Assembly (NCBI GenBank): GCA_041648665.1
Contig: JBAZOP010000016.1
Span: 1-46,160 of the forward strand
Source: a bacterium
GTDB lineage: Bacteria > UBA10199 > 2-02-FULL-44-16 > JAAZCA01
DNA: 46,160 nt
Direction: 5' to 3'
A program made the translations under genes and the position numbers. Positions 6,119 through 13,829 of this stretch are shown here, piece by piece. The stretch's first letter is position 1. Each line of letters begins with the position of its first letter. The notes under the pieces are model-generated. The model had not been told where the DNA came from. It worked only from the letters and a program-made list of their open reading frames with translations, and did not search any database.

Positions 6119-6861
6119 GGACGATAACACGGGACACCCTTGGAGATGCCCACGAGGCCATGCTGAAAGCGATCCTCGAGGAAGGGGAGCAGGTTTTCAT
6201 CACGCATGGCGACAAGACCGAAGAGACCATCGAATACCCGGAACCGATCTGCGTCCACGTCGAGCGGCCGTATCGGCCTCCGATGATCTCGGACTGCCTG
6301 CCGTTCAAGGAAGGATTTCTGCAGGAGTATGTCAAGAAGGTGTGCGAGATCACGCCCTGGAGAGGGGATGGGACCGATGCTGTCTATACATATGGCAACC
6401 GGCTCCGGGACTACCCGATGCTGGACACCGCTATTGAGGAAGAACCAACAAACCGCCTCGATATTCATGGGGACGGGCGTGGTGATGGGATCGACCAACT
6501 GCCGATCGTGGTGGAAAAGTTGGTGCAGCACCCGTCGACCCGGCAGGCGATCATGCACACCTGGGTCCCCTGGCTGGACGACCATTCGGAAGAACCGCCC
6601 TGCCTGCAGACAGCCCAGTTCCTGATCCGTGGTGGAAAACTGAACGCCGTCTTTGCCTTCCGCTCCCATGATATGCACGAAGGGTGGGGGCCGAATACCT
6701 ACGCGCTCACGCACCTGATGCAACGAGTCCAGTGGATGCTGCTGCGCCAGGAGTACGAGGTTGAGCTCGGCTGGCTCGAGACCGTCAGCACGTCGGCGCA
6801 TATCTATACGCGGCACAATCCGGACAGTCTGGCCCTATTCCGCAGGAAGGTGAGGGTATGA
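6115..6861 (+). CDS. Thymidylate synthase-family (ThyA-like) protein
   Basis: 248 aa. The ThyA core is visible with correct spacing: nucleophile C163 in PPCLQTAQF; R183-S184-x-D186 twenty residues on (RSHDMHEG), the dUMP phosphate-binding pattern; N194 (GPN), the position that selects dUMP over dCMP in known enzymes; and HIY (H229, Y231). Distances Cys to Arg, Asp and Asn (20, 23, 31) equal those of E. coli ThyA. It should methylate or hydroxymethylate a deoxyuridylate. The N-terminal 60 residues are divergent. Viral ThyA relatives supply dTMP or hydroxymethylated nucleotides for modified DNA; the retained Asn argues for dUMP as substrate, but the product cannot be told from sequence. Confidence 0.85.
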   Translation: MRTITRDTLGDAHEAMLKAILEEGEQVFITHGDKTEETIEYPEPICVHVERPYRPPMISDCLPFKEGFLQEYVKKVCEITPWRGDGTDAVYTYGNRLRDYPMLDTAIEEEPTNRLDIHGDGRGDGIDQLPIVVEKLVQHPSTRQAIMHTWVPWLDDHSEEPPCLQTAQFLIRGGKLNAVFAFRSHDMHEGWGPNTYALTHLMQRVQWMLLRQEYEVELGWLETVSTSAHIYTRHNPDSLALFRRKVRV

Positions 6862-7478
6862 CCGCTCGTGCGAAAGAACTCGTCGTCGGCCTCTCGCTGG
6901 ACATCGGTACCGGCGACACCCTCCGCTTCGATTACCGGGCAGAGCTCGAGACGCCGGAAGACGCCGTGCAGGTGGCCACCCTCGCGGCAGGGAGTCTCCT
7001 CGCCATCGCGAACCAGGCGAACGACCCGAAGGTGCAGCAGGTCCTCCGCGAGAAGGTCGCAGGGATCTTCGGCGTCACCCCGGAGCAGCTCGTGAAGGGT
7101 CCGAAGGTGCAGACCATGGCTGAGTTCCAGGCGGAGAAAGCTGCCAAGGAGCAGCAGGCGAAGGCAGCAACCACGCCGGTTTCGGCACCAGCTTCCTCCT
7201 CGCCGGAACCAGCTTCCTCCTCGCCGGAACCAGCTTCCTCCTCCCCGGCACCTGCCGCGGTACCGCAAGGTACTGCGAAGGTACCACAAGGTACCTTGAG
7301 TTCGAATCCCGCACCGGCAGCGAAACCGGCACCGGCAAAACCCCTCGTCGGGACCTGCGAGACCTGCAAGGCCGGCGTCACGGGCGACCAGATGAAGAAG
7401 TCCAAGCTGTTCGCGTCGAAGGTGCTCTGCGATGCGTGTCTGTCGCAGGCCTGCGGGACCGGGGGTGCGAAGGTATGA
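6858..7478 (+). CDS. Hypothetical protein with A/S/P-rich linker and C-terminal zinc ribbon
   Basis: 206 aa. An alpha/beta N-terminal domain (about 1-95; LSLDIGTGDTLRFDYRAELE then helices) is followed by a charged helix, a low-complexity linker with a 7-residue repeat PASSSPE encoded by 21-bp tandem DNA repeats (7188-7250), and a C-terminal ribbon (CETCK ... CDACL). The architecture suggests two folded parts on a flexible tether, perhaps a DNA- or protein-recruiting factor. Family unknown. Confidence 0.75.
   Translation: MTARAKELVVGLSLDIGTGDTLRFDYRAELETPEDAVQVATLAAGSLLAIANQANDPKVQQVLREKVAGIFGVTPEQLVKGPKVQTMAEFQAEKAAKEQQAKAATTPVSAPASSSPEPASSSPEPASSSPAPAAVPQGTAKVPQGTLSSNPAPAAKPAPAKPLVGTCETCKAGVTGDQMKKSKLFASKVLCDACLSQACGTGGAKV
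7188..7250. repeat. 21-bp tandem repeat, three copies
   Basis: Three units of 21 bp starting CCAGCTTCCTCCTCGCCGG; the first two are identical, the third differs in a few bases. Each encodes PASSSPE/A. Copy-number change would keep frame, so linker length can vary. Confidence 0.85.
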
Positions 7479-7882
7479 CCCGCTATCTCCCCCTGACGTA
7501 TGCCCCGAAGATCCCGAAGGTGCTCGCGGGCGAGTGCACGCAGACCATCCGGCCGGGTCACGGGAAGCTGGTGGGTGAGTTCATCGCCTTCCACGGATGG
7601 GAAGGGAAGCCCTACCGCTCGAAGTGGTCGTTCCGCACCCCATACTGGCGACTGACTGAGGTGATCGACATCGAGGTCTTCTGGGACGGCATCGCCTGCG
7701 ACGATCACGGGCTCCAGCCCTGGTGTGAGCTCGACGATCTCGCCCGCCGCGACGGCATCGATCCGCCGACGGGGGCCGGGCTCAAGGCAGTCTTCAAGCA
7801 GATGTATGGGCGTCTGGGATGCTGCGGCTTCGACATGCAGATCCTCCGCTGGGATCCCACGACGGCAGGTGGATCGCCATGA
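7475..7882 (+). CDS. ASCH/PUA-like domain protein
   Basis: 135 aa. The N-terminus (LPLTYAPKIPKVLAGECTQT, then IRPG) followed by VGEFIAFHGWEGKPYRSKW matches the pattern of ASCH domains, a beta-barrel related to PUA that binds RNA or modified nucleotides. The C-terminal part (WCELDDLARRDGI) is helical. ATG overlaps the upstream stop. In viruses ASCH proteins are thought to act on RNA or modified bases, so a link to the ThyA-like enzyme two genes upstream is possible but unproven. Confidence 0.65.
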   Translation: MTRYLPLTYAPKIPKVLAGECTQTIRPGHGKLVGEFIAFHGWEGKPYRSKWSFRTPYWRLTEVIDIEVFWDGIACDDHGLQPWCELDDLARRDGIDPPTGAGLKAVFKQMYGRLGCCGFDMQILRWDPTTAGGSP

Positions 7883-8841
7883 CCCACGACCTCGCCGTCG
7901 CGATCGTCCGGCAGCGGTGCGATCTCCGCATCTCGCTGGACTGCATCATCCCGGATGTTGCTATCTGGCGGGCCGGCCACCTCGAACAGCAGGCCCGCCG
8001 GGAGCTGCAAGAGGTGCTCGACCGCCTCGTCGCTGCTGGTGGCCCTCAGGAGCCACGCACGGCCACGCAGGATGCCGAGGTGCCACCCGCACCCGATCAT
8101 GATGGTACAATGGCACCGGGGGCCTCTGGCGAGGCTCCAGCGGCAGACCCTATCGAGACCCCGACCGGCGAAGTTCCTGCACGTCCCTCGCCGGAGGCCT
8201 CGGTAGAATACCGGCACCACCCGTGCATCATCGATGCTCCACCGGTGGAGGACTCGACCCCTCCCGATCCTGCACCGGCGGCACTCCCCGCAAGTGCGCC
8301 GCAAGCAACCACCCCTCTCACTCATACGGACGGGTCCGGCATACCCTGCCCTGACGAGGCGATTGCACCGACGCCGCCGGACCCGGCCCGCGGGGCGCAC
8401 CGGGACAGCGTGCCGCCGGAGGATCCTCCCGCGCCGATCGGGCCAGCGTCGATCTGGATACCGGACGAGGACGCAATCTTCGAGCGGTGCAGCTCAGCGA
8501 ACCACGCGCTCGAACGCTACCGCAGCGCATTCCCCGCATCGACACGAACGGATGCATCCGTGCGGAGCCGGTACTACGCGCTCCAGAAGCGGGCGATCAA
8601 GGAGGCCCACCGAAAGCACGCGGCAGCGCTCCCACCGGCAGACGATCCGGTCGTCACCGCCGCACCCGGCACGCCGGGGATGATCGGCACAAAGGTGCAG
8701 GTCGTGGACCGCGAGAGTGGGATGTACAAGGCGAAAGGCGTGGTCACGAAGATCGATCCGGTCGATCCGACGCGGGTGCTGATCGAGATCGAGAAGGACG
8801 GCAAAGCGTGGTTCGGCGTGGACCAGCTCGCGGAGGCGTGA
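7879..8841 (+). CDS. Hypothetical protein with long proline-rich region and C-terminal SH3/KOW-like part
   Basis: 320 aa from ATG 7879, which overlaps the upstream stop; a longer frame exists but runs into the previous gene. Residues 1-55 are helical. About 60-205 is a low-complexity proline/alanine/aspartate stretch, probably disordered. About 208-250 (DEDAIFERCSSANHALERY) resembles a small Myb/SANT-like helical domain. The last 60 residues (GTKVQVVDRESGMYKAKG, then strands) look like a small SH3/KOW barrel. Likely a nucleic-acid-binding scaffold; not identified. Confidence 0.7.
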   Translation: MTHDLAVAIVRQRCDLRISLDCIIPDVAIWRAGHLEQQARRELQEVLDRLVAAGGPQEPRTATQDAEVPPAPDHDGTMAPGASGEAPAADPIETPTGEVPARPSPEASVEYRHHPCIIDAPPVEDSTPPDPAPAALPASAPQATTPLTHTDGSGIPCPDEAIAPTPPDPARGAHRDSVPPEDPPAPIGPASIWIPDEDAIFERCSSANHALERYRSAFPASTRTDASVRSRYYALQKRAIKEAHRKHAAALPPADDPVVTAAPGTPGMIGTKVQVVDRESGMYKAKGVVTKIDPVDPTRVLIEIEKDGKAWFGVDQLAEA

Positions 8842-9131
8842 TGCCCCCCTACATCCGCCGGGGGACCACCGTCACGATGCCGGATACCCGGACGACTGCC
8901 AAGACGCCGGCCGTCGTGGCGAGGGTCGAGCCGGAGATCCCGCGGGAGGTCCGCACGATCTTCGTCCAGTGCACCGAGTGCGGCCGGGATATCCGGATCC
9001 CCCTCAGCCGGCTCGGGCCGGCGCACACCGCCTTCGACTGCGAGTGGTGCACCGAGGGGATCGCCCTGGTCCGGATTGGGGATGGCTCCATCGAGGCCGT
9101 GAAGCGGTCGCAGGGGGCGACGATCCCATGA
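8841..9131 (+). CDS. Zinc-ribbon protein (96 aa)
   Basis: Begins on the last base of the upstream stop codon (TGATG). A basic N-terminal 40 residues precede a C4 ribbon: CTECG ... CEWCT, 19 residues between knuckles. Such ribbons bind DNA, RNA or partner proteins. Overlaps the next gene by 4 nt. Confidence 0.72.
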   Translation: MPPYIRRGTTVTMPDTRTTAKTPAVVARVEPEIPREVRTIFVQCTECGRDIRIPLSRLGPAHTAFDCEWCTEGIALVRIGDGSIEAVKRSQGATIP

Positions 9132-9475
9132 TGCAGAAGGCCGGGCTGCTCATGGCCCGCCCATTCGGGCTCTGTCTGAGTGTCCATGGTCGCGGGAAGT
9201 TCTGGATCGCCCGTGACGACGCGGTCCGGCTCCGTGAGGAAGGAACGCCGGCCCCGGTCCGGGACGTGGCTGCGGGGAACGTCCGCATCGAGAATCCCCT
9301 AGGCCTCGTCGAAGTCCAGGTCCGGAAATCCTACCTCCGGATCGAGCTGCACGATACCGGCATCCCGATCCTGTATGTGAAGCGGGACAGTTTCGGGATC
9401 CTGCTGGATGGCCTGATGGCAAAAGCGGCCGTGCTCAGCGAAGACCGAGGCCTCGCCCGGGGGTTCGGGGAATGA
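9128..9475 (+). CDS. Hypothetical protein (115 aa)
   Basis: Two adjacent ATGs (9128, 9131) could start it; both overlap the upstream stop. Beta-rich, with SVHGRGKFWIARDDAVRL and LGLVEVQVRKSYLRIELHD suggesting a small barrel. No motif recognised. Part of the early overlapping operon. Confidence 0.7.
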   Translation: MMQKAGLLMARPFGLCLSVHGRGKFWIARDDAVRLREEGTPAPVRDVAAGNVRIENPLGLVEVQVRKSYLRIELHDTGIPILYVKRDSFGILLDGLMAKAAVLSEDRGLARGFGE

Positions 9476-9747
9476 ACGCCCAGTACGTCTGCGCGGAGTG
9501 CGGCACGGCGTTCTGGAGCCGAACGGCAAACCGGCACGCGAAACGGAATTTCTGTTCGACCGGCTGCCGCGTGGCATATGCGCGGGCGCATCCGGACGTG
9601 TATCGGTCGAAGCCGCAGAAGGATCTCCTGGCGCTGATGGCCGACAACCTGCCGCCGCTCCGGCGAGAGTGCCGGATCAGCTGGTGCTACGAGAACACGG
9701 TGCGCGGCTGCGGCATCGGCGGATGCTCGCGGAAGGTGCCGGTATGA
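9472..9747 (+). CDS. TRASH/MYM-like zinc-finger protein (91 aa)
   Basis: The N-terminus YVCAECGTAFWSRTANRHAK then FCSTGCRVAYAR is a treble-clef/TRASH-like zinc finger. A second set of cysteines lies near the C-terminus (RECRISWCYENTVRGCG ... C). Overlaps the upstream gene by 4 nt. Probably a nucleic-acid-binding accessory factor next to the replication ATPase. Confidence 0.72.
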   Translation: MNAQYVCAECGTAFWSRTANRHAKRNFCSTGCRVAYARAHPDVYRSKPQKDLLALMADNLPPLRRECRISWCYENTVRGCGIGGCSRKVPV

Positions 9748-9784
9748 CAGAATGCCCCTGATCGAGCGGGGCAGGGGAGAGCAG

Positions 9785-11962
9785 ATGGGATTTTTTCGAG
9801 ACGAACAAGGGAATGTCTGGGACCGGAATCCAGACGGCAAAGGGCTCGGGCCCGAGGGCACGATGCTCACGAACCGCGAGATCCACCAGCAGCGGGTAGC
9901 GGGCGGCGGCAAGGGGTTCATCGTGCAGTATGCCGACGGGGTTTCACCAGCCCCTGCGGAACGGTCCCCTGTGCCCCCCTTGGAAAAAGCGCCCGAACCA
10001 GATGAAGGCGACGCACAGGTTCAAATACCGGAAGGTTCCGCGAAGAGTTCCGCAGGCCCGGTCGAGGCGTTCACTGCTCCGGACGCGGTGGCCACTCGCC
10101 CGGAGGCGGTCCGGCAGGACCTCGTCGAGATGCATGAGGCGCTGACGCCCGAGCTCGGGACTGTTCAGGAAGACCCGGCGCCCTGGTCGCTGGTTCCGAA
10201 GGAGGAGATCGATGCGTTCGCATCCGTCGACGCACTGGTTGCCAGGGTGACTGCGTTGCATCAGTTCAGCTACCCGCTCGCGATTCCGCAGAATTTCGAT
10301 GAAATGACACTCCCTGACCTGAAGGCATGGTTCTATCGGGCAGTGCAGGCGCCGGAGGTGAAAGCGGTCGCCGACAAGCTGAACGCCATCTCGCTTGCCG
10401 AGAACCTGCCGAAGATCATCATCACCGAGAAACGGATGCGCGAGGCGACGGCCGAAGCCCTCGAGGCGCTCTATGCCGCGAACACCCCGCCTGAGATCTT
10501 CGGGAGGGGGGGGGAGATCGTCCGGGTCGACCGCGACGAAGACGGGCTGCCCATCGTCAGGATCCTCACCGAAGCCGGCGTCAAAGGGGTGCTCGACCGC
10601 GTCGCGAACTGGTATATGATCCGGACGTCGAAGAACGGTGCGCCCTATGAAGCCGTGGCCTATCCGGTGAAAGACGTCGTGCGGGACGTGATGGCGCTCG
10701 GCCGCTGGGACCTCCCCCAGCTTGCGGGTATCATCGAGTCGCCGCTGCTGCGGCCTGACGGCACGCTCTCGCCGCCCGGCTACGACCCGGAAACCCGGTT
10801 CTACTACGCTCCGGCACCGACGTTTTCGATGCCGACGATCCCGATCTCGCCGACGGAGGAGGAGGTCGAGGCTGCGGTCGCGCTGCTGCAAGAGGTGATC
10901 GAGGATTTTCCCTTCGCCGACGAGGCGAGCCGGGCGAACACGATCGCCGCGATCGTGACGGCCATCGTGAGGCCCCTGATCCCCGGACCCGTGCCGATGG
11001 TCCTCTTCAACAAACCGCAGGCCGGGACGGGGGCGTCGCTGCTCGCGGAGATCGTGGCGCTGATCGCCACGGGCCGACCTTCGGCGATGATGGCGGCTCC
11101 CGAAGACGATGCCGCCTGGAAGAAGTCGATCATGAGCGTGCTCCTGAAAGGCCGGCTCGTGATCTGCGTCGACAACATCGAGGGCAAACTGTATGCTCCG
11201 TCGCTCGCAGCCCTCCTGACCGCCGACGTGTATGAGGATCGCGTGCTCGGCGTGATGCGGATGCAGACGATGCGGCACCGCGCCGTCTGGATCGGTACGG
11301 GCAACAACATCCAGCTCGGGGGGGACCTGCCCCGCCGCTGCTACATGGTGCGGATGGACGCGAAGACCGCCCGCCCCTGGCAGCGCGAGAACTTCAAGCA
11401 TCCCGATCTCCGGGCATGGGTGCTGGAGAACCGGGGCCGGCTCGTCGCCGCTGTGGTGATCATGGTGAAGAACTGGATCGCCGGCGGCCGCCTTGTCCCC
11501 TCCAACGTGCCGAAGATGGGGGGGTTCGAAGGGTGGGTGAACATGGTGAGCGGCATCCTGGCGTACTCCTGCATCCCAGGATTCCTCGTGAACCTCGAAG
11601 AGATGTACGAGGAATCCGATGCCGACACTGCAACCTGGGAATCGTTCCTCGAACTCTGGCACGCGAAGTGGGGCGAGGACGCGATCACGGTCGCCGAAGT
11701 CGTCACGTTCCTCATGTTATCGGATAAAGAGGGGGCGGCGCAGTCGTCGTTCGGCGATGCCGTGCACGTCGCCCCCTCTGACCTTTTTGCGACATTGCCC
11801 GATGAGATGGGAAATGTCAGCATAACGTCGACCTCCTTCTCAAGGAAGCTCGGGAAGGCGTTAGCGAAAAAAGAAAATGTCCGGTATCGGAACGGCTGCC
11901 GCATCGAGCGAGGGAAAGTGAGTCACAAAGTAGCCACATGGAAGGTGAGCAAGCATGATTGA
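9785..11962 (+). CDS. Large primase-helicase-like replication ATPase with altered Walker A
   Basis: About 725 aa from ATG 9785 (GGGGAGAG upstream); an in-frame ATG at 9752 has no ribosome site. The N-terminal 150 residues are low complexity. The middle part ends with IIESPLLRPDGTLSPPGYDP, a hallmark of viral primase-helicase proteins just before the ATPase. The ATPase follows: PQAGTGASLLAE at the Walker A place, LVICVDNIEG as Walker B, then an arginine-containing RRCYMVRMDA. The usual Walker A lysine is alanine (GTGAS, not GTGKS). C-terminal winged-helix-like end. The largest early protein, so probably the replication helicase. Activity with the missing lysine is uncertain. Confidence 0.8.
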   Translation: MGFFRDEQGNVWDRNPDGKGLGPEGTMLTNREIHQQRVAGGGKGFIVQYADGVSPAPAERSPVPPLEKAPEPDEGDAQVQIPEGSAKSSAGPVEAFTAPDAVATRPEAVRQDLVEMHEALTPELGTVQEDPAPWSLVPKEEIDAFASVDALVARVTALHQFSYPLAIPQNFDEMTLPDLKAWFYRAVQAPEVKAVADKLNAISLAENLPKIIITEKRMREATAEALEALYAANTPPEIFGRGGEIVRVDRDEDGLPIVRILTEAGVKGVLDRVANWYMIRTSKNGAPYEAVAYPVKDVVRDVMALGRWDLPQLAGIIESPLLRPDGTLSPPGYDPETRFYYAPAPTFSMPTIPISPTEEEVEAAVALLQEVIEDFPFADEASRANTIAAIVTAIVRPLIPGPVPMVLFNKPQAGTGASLLAEIVALIATGRPSAMMAAPEDDAAWKKSIMSVLLKGRLVICVDNIEGKLYAPSLAALLTADVYEDRVLGVMRMQTMRHRAVWIGTGNNIQLGGDLPRRCYMVRMDAKTARPWQRENFKHPDLRAWVLENRGRLVAAVVIMVKNWIAGGRLVPSNVPKMGGFEGWVNMVSGILAYSCIPGFLVNLEEMYEESDADTATWESFLELWHAKWGEDAITVAEVVTFLMLSDKEGAAQSSFGDAVHVAPSDLFATLPDEMGNVSITSTSFSRKLGKALAKKENVRYRNGCRIERGKVSHKVATWKVSKHD

Positions 11963-11998
11963 GTTACCACAAGTAAAGGCGATGTTACGTCGGTATTT

Positions 11999-12125
11999 CC
12001 GGGGGGTTTGGGGGGTTTGGGGTATCTCTTTCCCCCGGGCAGGTACAAAAAATACTAGTACATATGGGTATATGGCGTATATGGCCACGGGTGGAAATAA
12101 CCCCCCAAATACCCCAAACCCCCCC
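11999..12125. other. G-tract inverted repeat with iteron-like repeats, candidate replication origin
   Basis: Left arm 12001-12022 is G6-TTT-G6-TTT-G4; right arm 12101-12125 is C6-AAA-TA-C4-AAA-C7. They pair over 22 bp with two mismatches around an AT-rich 80-bp loop. In the loop, CATATGG, GTATATGG and CGTATATGG follow one another (12061-12084). The G-rich arms could also fold as G-quadruplexes. It lies directly after the replication ATPase gene, a usual place for a viral origin. Function is inferred. A 67-codon frame crosses it and was not accepted as a gene. Confidence 0.5.
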
Positions 12126-12138
12126 GAGCTCTTTCAAG

Positions 12139-12150
12139 GGGTGATCACCC
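12139..12150. promoter_or_regulatory. 12-bp perfect palindrome GGGTGATCACCC
   Basis: Lies in the 290-bp gap between the ATPase gene and the next gene, followed by a weak hairpin GCCCG...CGGGC (12163-12180). It could be an operator or part of the origin region. No clear TATA box is visible in this gap. Confidence 0.35.
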
Positions 12151-12252
12151 TATGGTGAAGACGCCCGTCCGTGCTCGGGCAGTTGTTTTCGAACATTACC
12201 TTTTCGACGCTAGTATCTCGTGTACCTCATGTCCGCCAGGAGGGATCGGATC

Positions 12253-12759
12253 ATGACCCATCGCGAGATCATAGTCGGCGACGAGTTTCCGTACCACAGG
12301 ACCGACGTGCCCTTCGATCGCTCCATGGCGGCGATCATGGGGATGCTCCTCGCGGCGCGGGGCGTGGTGAAGGTCGCTCCCCTCTACGAGAATGTCGGAG
12401 AGGTGCAAAGGATCACCCTCATGGTCGAGACGGAGCAAGGAGCGCAGTTCCTGATCCACTTCCCGACGACCTACCGGCGCCAGCGGAAAGGTACGCCTCC
12501 GAAACTCGATATGCGTATCGCGGGCCGGATGATGTTCTTCCACATCAAGGACATGCTGCTCATGGCCGAGGTCGCGTACCTGTCGTTCACCCAGGTCTTT
12601 TCCCCGTACCTCGCGCTACCCGACGTCGACGGCCGGCCGAAGCCTCTGATGGACTTCCTGCCGGACGTCGAGGAGAAGGTCCAGGCCTCGCGCCCCCTGA
12701 TCCCCTACCTCAACTTCGAGATGCAGCAGCTCGAGGACAAGCGGAGGCCCGGACCGTGA
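12253..12759 (+). CDS. Hypothetical protein (168 aa), first gene after the origin-like gap
   Basis: Start at ATG 12253, preceded by GCCAGGAGGG; an upstream GTG at 12220 is less likely. Alpha/beta, with FDRSMAAIMGMLLAARGV, strands around ITLMVETEQGAQFLIHFP, and a Tyr/Arg-rich loop TTYRRQRKG. The last third is helical. Resembles small viral proteins of unknown function; no motif recognised. Confidence 0.75.
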   Translation: MTHREIIVGDEFPYHRTDVPFDRSMAAIMGMLLAARGVVKVAPLYENVGEVQRITLMVETEQGAQFLIHFPTTYRRQRKGTPPKLDMRIAGRMMFFHIKDMLLMAEVAYLSFTQVFSPYLALPDVDGRPKPLMDFLPDVEEKVQASRPLIPYLNFEMQQLEDKRRPGP

Positions 12760-12866
12760 CGCCCTGCGAGTATGTCGTCGGCATCATGGCACTCTCGATC
12801 GTCGGCGGGATGCTGCTCGGGAACCTCATCATCCTCCGGATGCTCCGGCGGCGCGGGGTGATCTGA
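12756..12866 (+). CDS. Single-span membrane miniprotein (36 aa)
   Basis: GTG start overlaps the previous stop (GTGA). One hydrophobic helix (VVGIMALSIVGGMLLGNLII) followed by a strongly basic tail (RMLRRRGV), so N-out/C-in topology is expected. Stop overlaps the next ATG. Could be a small holin-type or membrane-remodelling peptide; not identified. Confidence 0.6.
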   Translation: MTPCEYVVGIMALSIVGGMLLGNLIILRMLRRRGVI

Positions 12867-13099
12867 TGTCTGTCCGCTGGCAGCCCCGCGACCTCCTCGC
12901 GCTGGAGGAGCAGCGGGCCGCCCCCGCACCCGCCCGGATGCAGCCCCGGAACGCCCTGCGGCCCCGGTGCGCCCTCGCGTCCTGCGGGCAGTACCTGCGG
13001 AGCGGCGACTCGTTCGTCAGCCATGCCACGGGCCGCGAGGGCGGGCAGGGGCGGCGGTACCATCCGGGCTGCTTCGGGGAGGCGCTGCTGCATGTCTGA
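12866..13099 (+). CDS. Small cysteine/histidine protein (77 aa)
   Basis: Proline/alanine/arginine-rich N-terminus, then CALASCGQYLRSGDSFVSH, a basic turn and YHPGCF. The spacing of Cys and His resembles a treble-clef or PARP/Siva-like zinc knuckle. Overlaps neighbours on both sides. Function unknown. Confidence 0.68.
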   Translation: MSVRWQPRDLLALEEQRAAPAPARMQPRNALRPRCALASCGQYLRSGDSFVSHATGREGGQGRRYHPGCFGEALLHV

Positions 13100-13313
13100 C
13101 CTCCTCGACAAAGCCGCCCTCCTGCTGCATCTCGACCGCCTGCACGACGAAGCCAGCCAGGACCTCGACATCCGATCGCTGGAGATCCTGACGGGCCTCG
13201 CGCTGCTGGTCCGGGAGGGCGCGTTCGACATCTGCCCCCGGTGTCACGGGGCCGGCTGGGTCGAGGGCCTCGGGGGGACCGGGACGTGCCCGGTGTGCAG
13301 GGGGAAGCGATGA
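13092..13313 (+). CDS. DnaJ-type zinc-knuckle protein (73 aa)
   Basis: A helical N-terminal 45 residues (LLLHLDRLHDEASQDL) precedes CPRCHGAGWVEG ... CPVCRGKR, the CxxCxGxG pattern of the DnaJ central zinc domain, here one unit. No J domain. May act as an adaptor or peptide-binding element. Confidence 0.7.
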   Translation: MSDLLDKAALLLHLDRLHDEASQDLDIRSLEILTGLALLVREGAFDICPRCHGAGWVEGLGGTGTCPVCRGKR

Positions 13314-13474
13314 CCCCCGCCCGCTGCGCCCACTGCATCTCCGTACCGGTCCCGGACCGCCGGATGGCGATCCTCCGCCGCCGCAGGGCATCGCTGGCGA
13401 CGAAGATCGCAGAGCTGCAAGAACGACTTGCGATCATCGACGAGGAGATCGCGACGGTGGAGGCCGAAGGATGA
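13310..13474 (+). CDS. Small coiled-coil protein (54 aa)
   Basis: Starts CAHC-containing (RCAHC), then one long amphipathic helix (RASLATKIAELQERLAIIDE). ATG overlaps the upstream stop. Likely an oligomer-forming accessory protein. Confidence 0.65.
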   Translation: MTPARCAHCISVPVPDRRMAILRRRRASLATKIAELQERLAIIDEEIATVEAEG

Positions 13475-13596
13475 TCACCCGGCTAGTGCAGAGTGCGGGA
13501 GCCCCGTATGGTGGCGATAAACAGGCATCTTCGATAAAAAGGTTGCTGCAAACCTGCGGGATATCGGTGGCCGCCGCAGCAGGAGTGATTGCGTGA
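13471..13596 (+). CDS. Hypothetical miniprotein (41 aa)
   Basis: Uses ATGATC at the upstream stop overlap and ends over the GTG of the next gene. Base composition is less GC-rich than its neighbours. The sequence ends ISVAAAAGVIA, mildly hydrophobic. Support is only positional. Confidence 0.45.
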   Translation: MITRLVQSAGAPYGGDKQASSIKRLLQTCGISVAAAAGVIA

Positions 13597-13829
13597 CCAC
13601 TTCGCTCTACTGCCGGAAATTCCGGGTGCGGTGCGATAATCGCGAGTATTTCGAGTGCCCGGAGTGCGTCGAGCATCAGGAGGGTCGTTGCCCGGGCTGC
13701 ACGATGAACGTCTGTGCCGAGAAGTACGAGGGATCGTGGGAAGGGCTGCTCCGCGAGCTCCGGAAGGGCGAGAAGACACACCAGATGGGCCTTGAGGATC
13801 GTTTCGACCTGCACGCGAAGGTGCGATGA
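13593..13829 (+). CDS. Cysteine-rich small protein (78 aa)
   Basis: GTG start overlaps the previous stop. Contains FECPECVEHQEGRCPGC plus outlying cysteines, six in total, giving one or two zinc knuckles. Helical C-terminus (WEGLLRELRKGEKTHQ). Function unknown. Confidence 0.65.
   Translation: MTTSLYCRKFRVRCDNREYFECPECVEHQEGRCPGCTMNVCAEKYEGSWEGLLRELRKGEKTHQMGLEDRFDLHAKVR

Noticed and set aside
5273..6130. 285-codon minus-strand frame (and similar long antisense frames elsewhere)
   Set aside because: Products of high GC codon structure opposite the plus-strand operon; no motif, no promoter.
7188..7250. Possible CRISPR-like repeat array
   Set aside because: Units are contiguous without spacers and encode an in-frame PASSSPE linker.
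11955..12158. 67-codon frame across the G-tract inverted repeat
   Set aside because: Its sequence is set by the DNA repeats (GVWGVWG, NPPNTPNPP); no ribosome site or family. Kept as a noncoding candidate origin.
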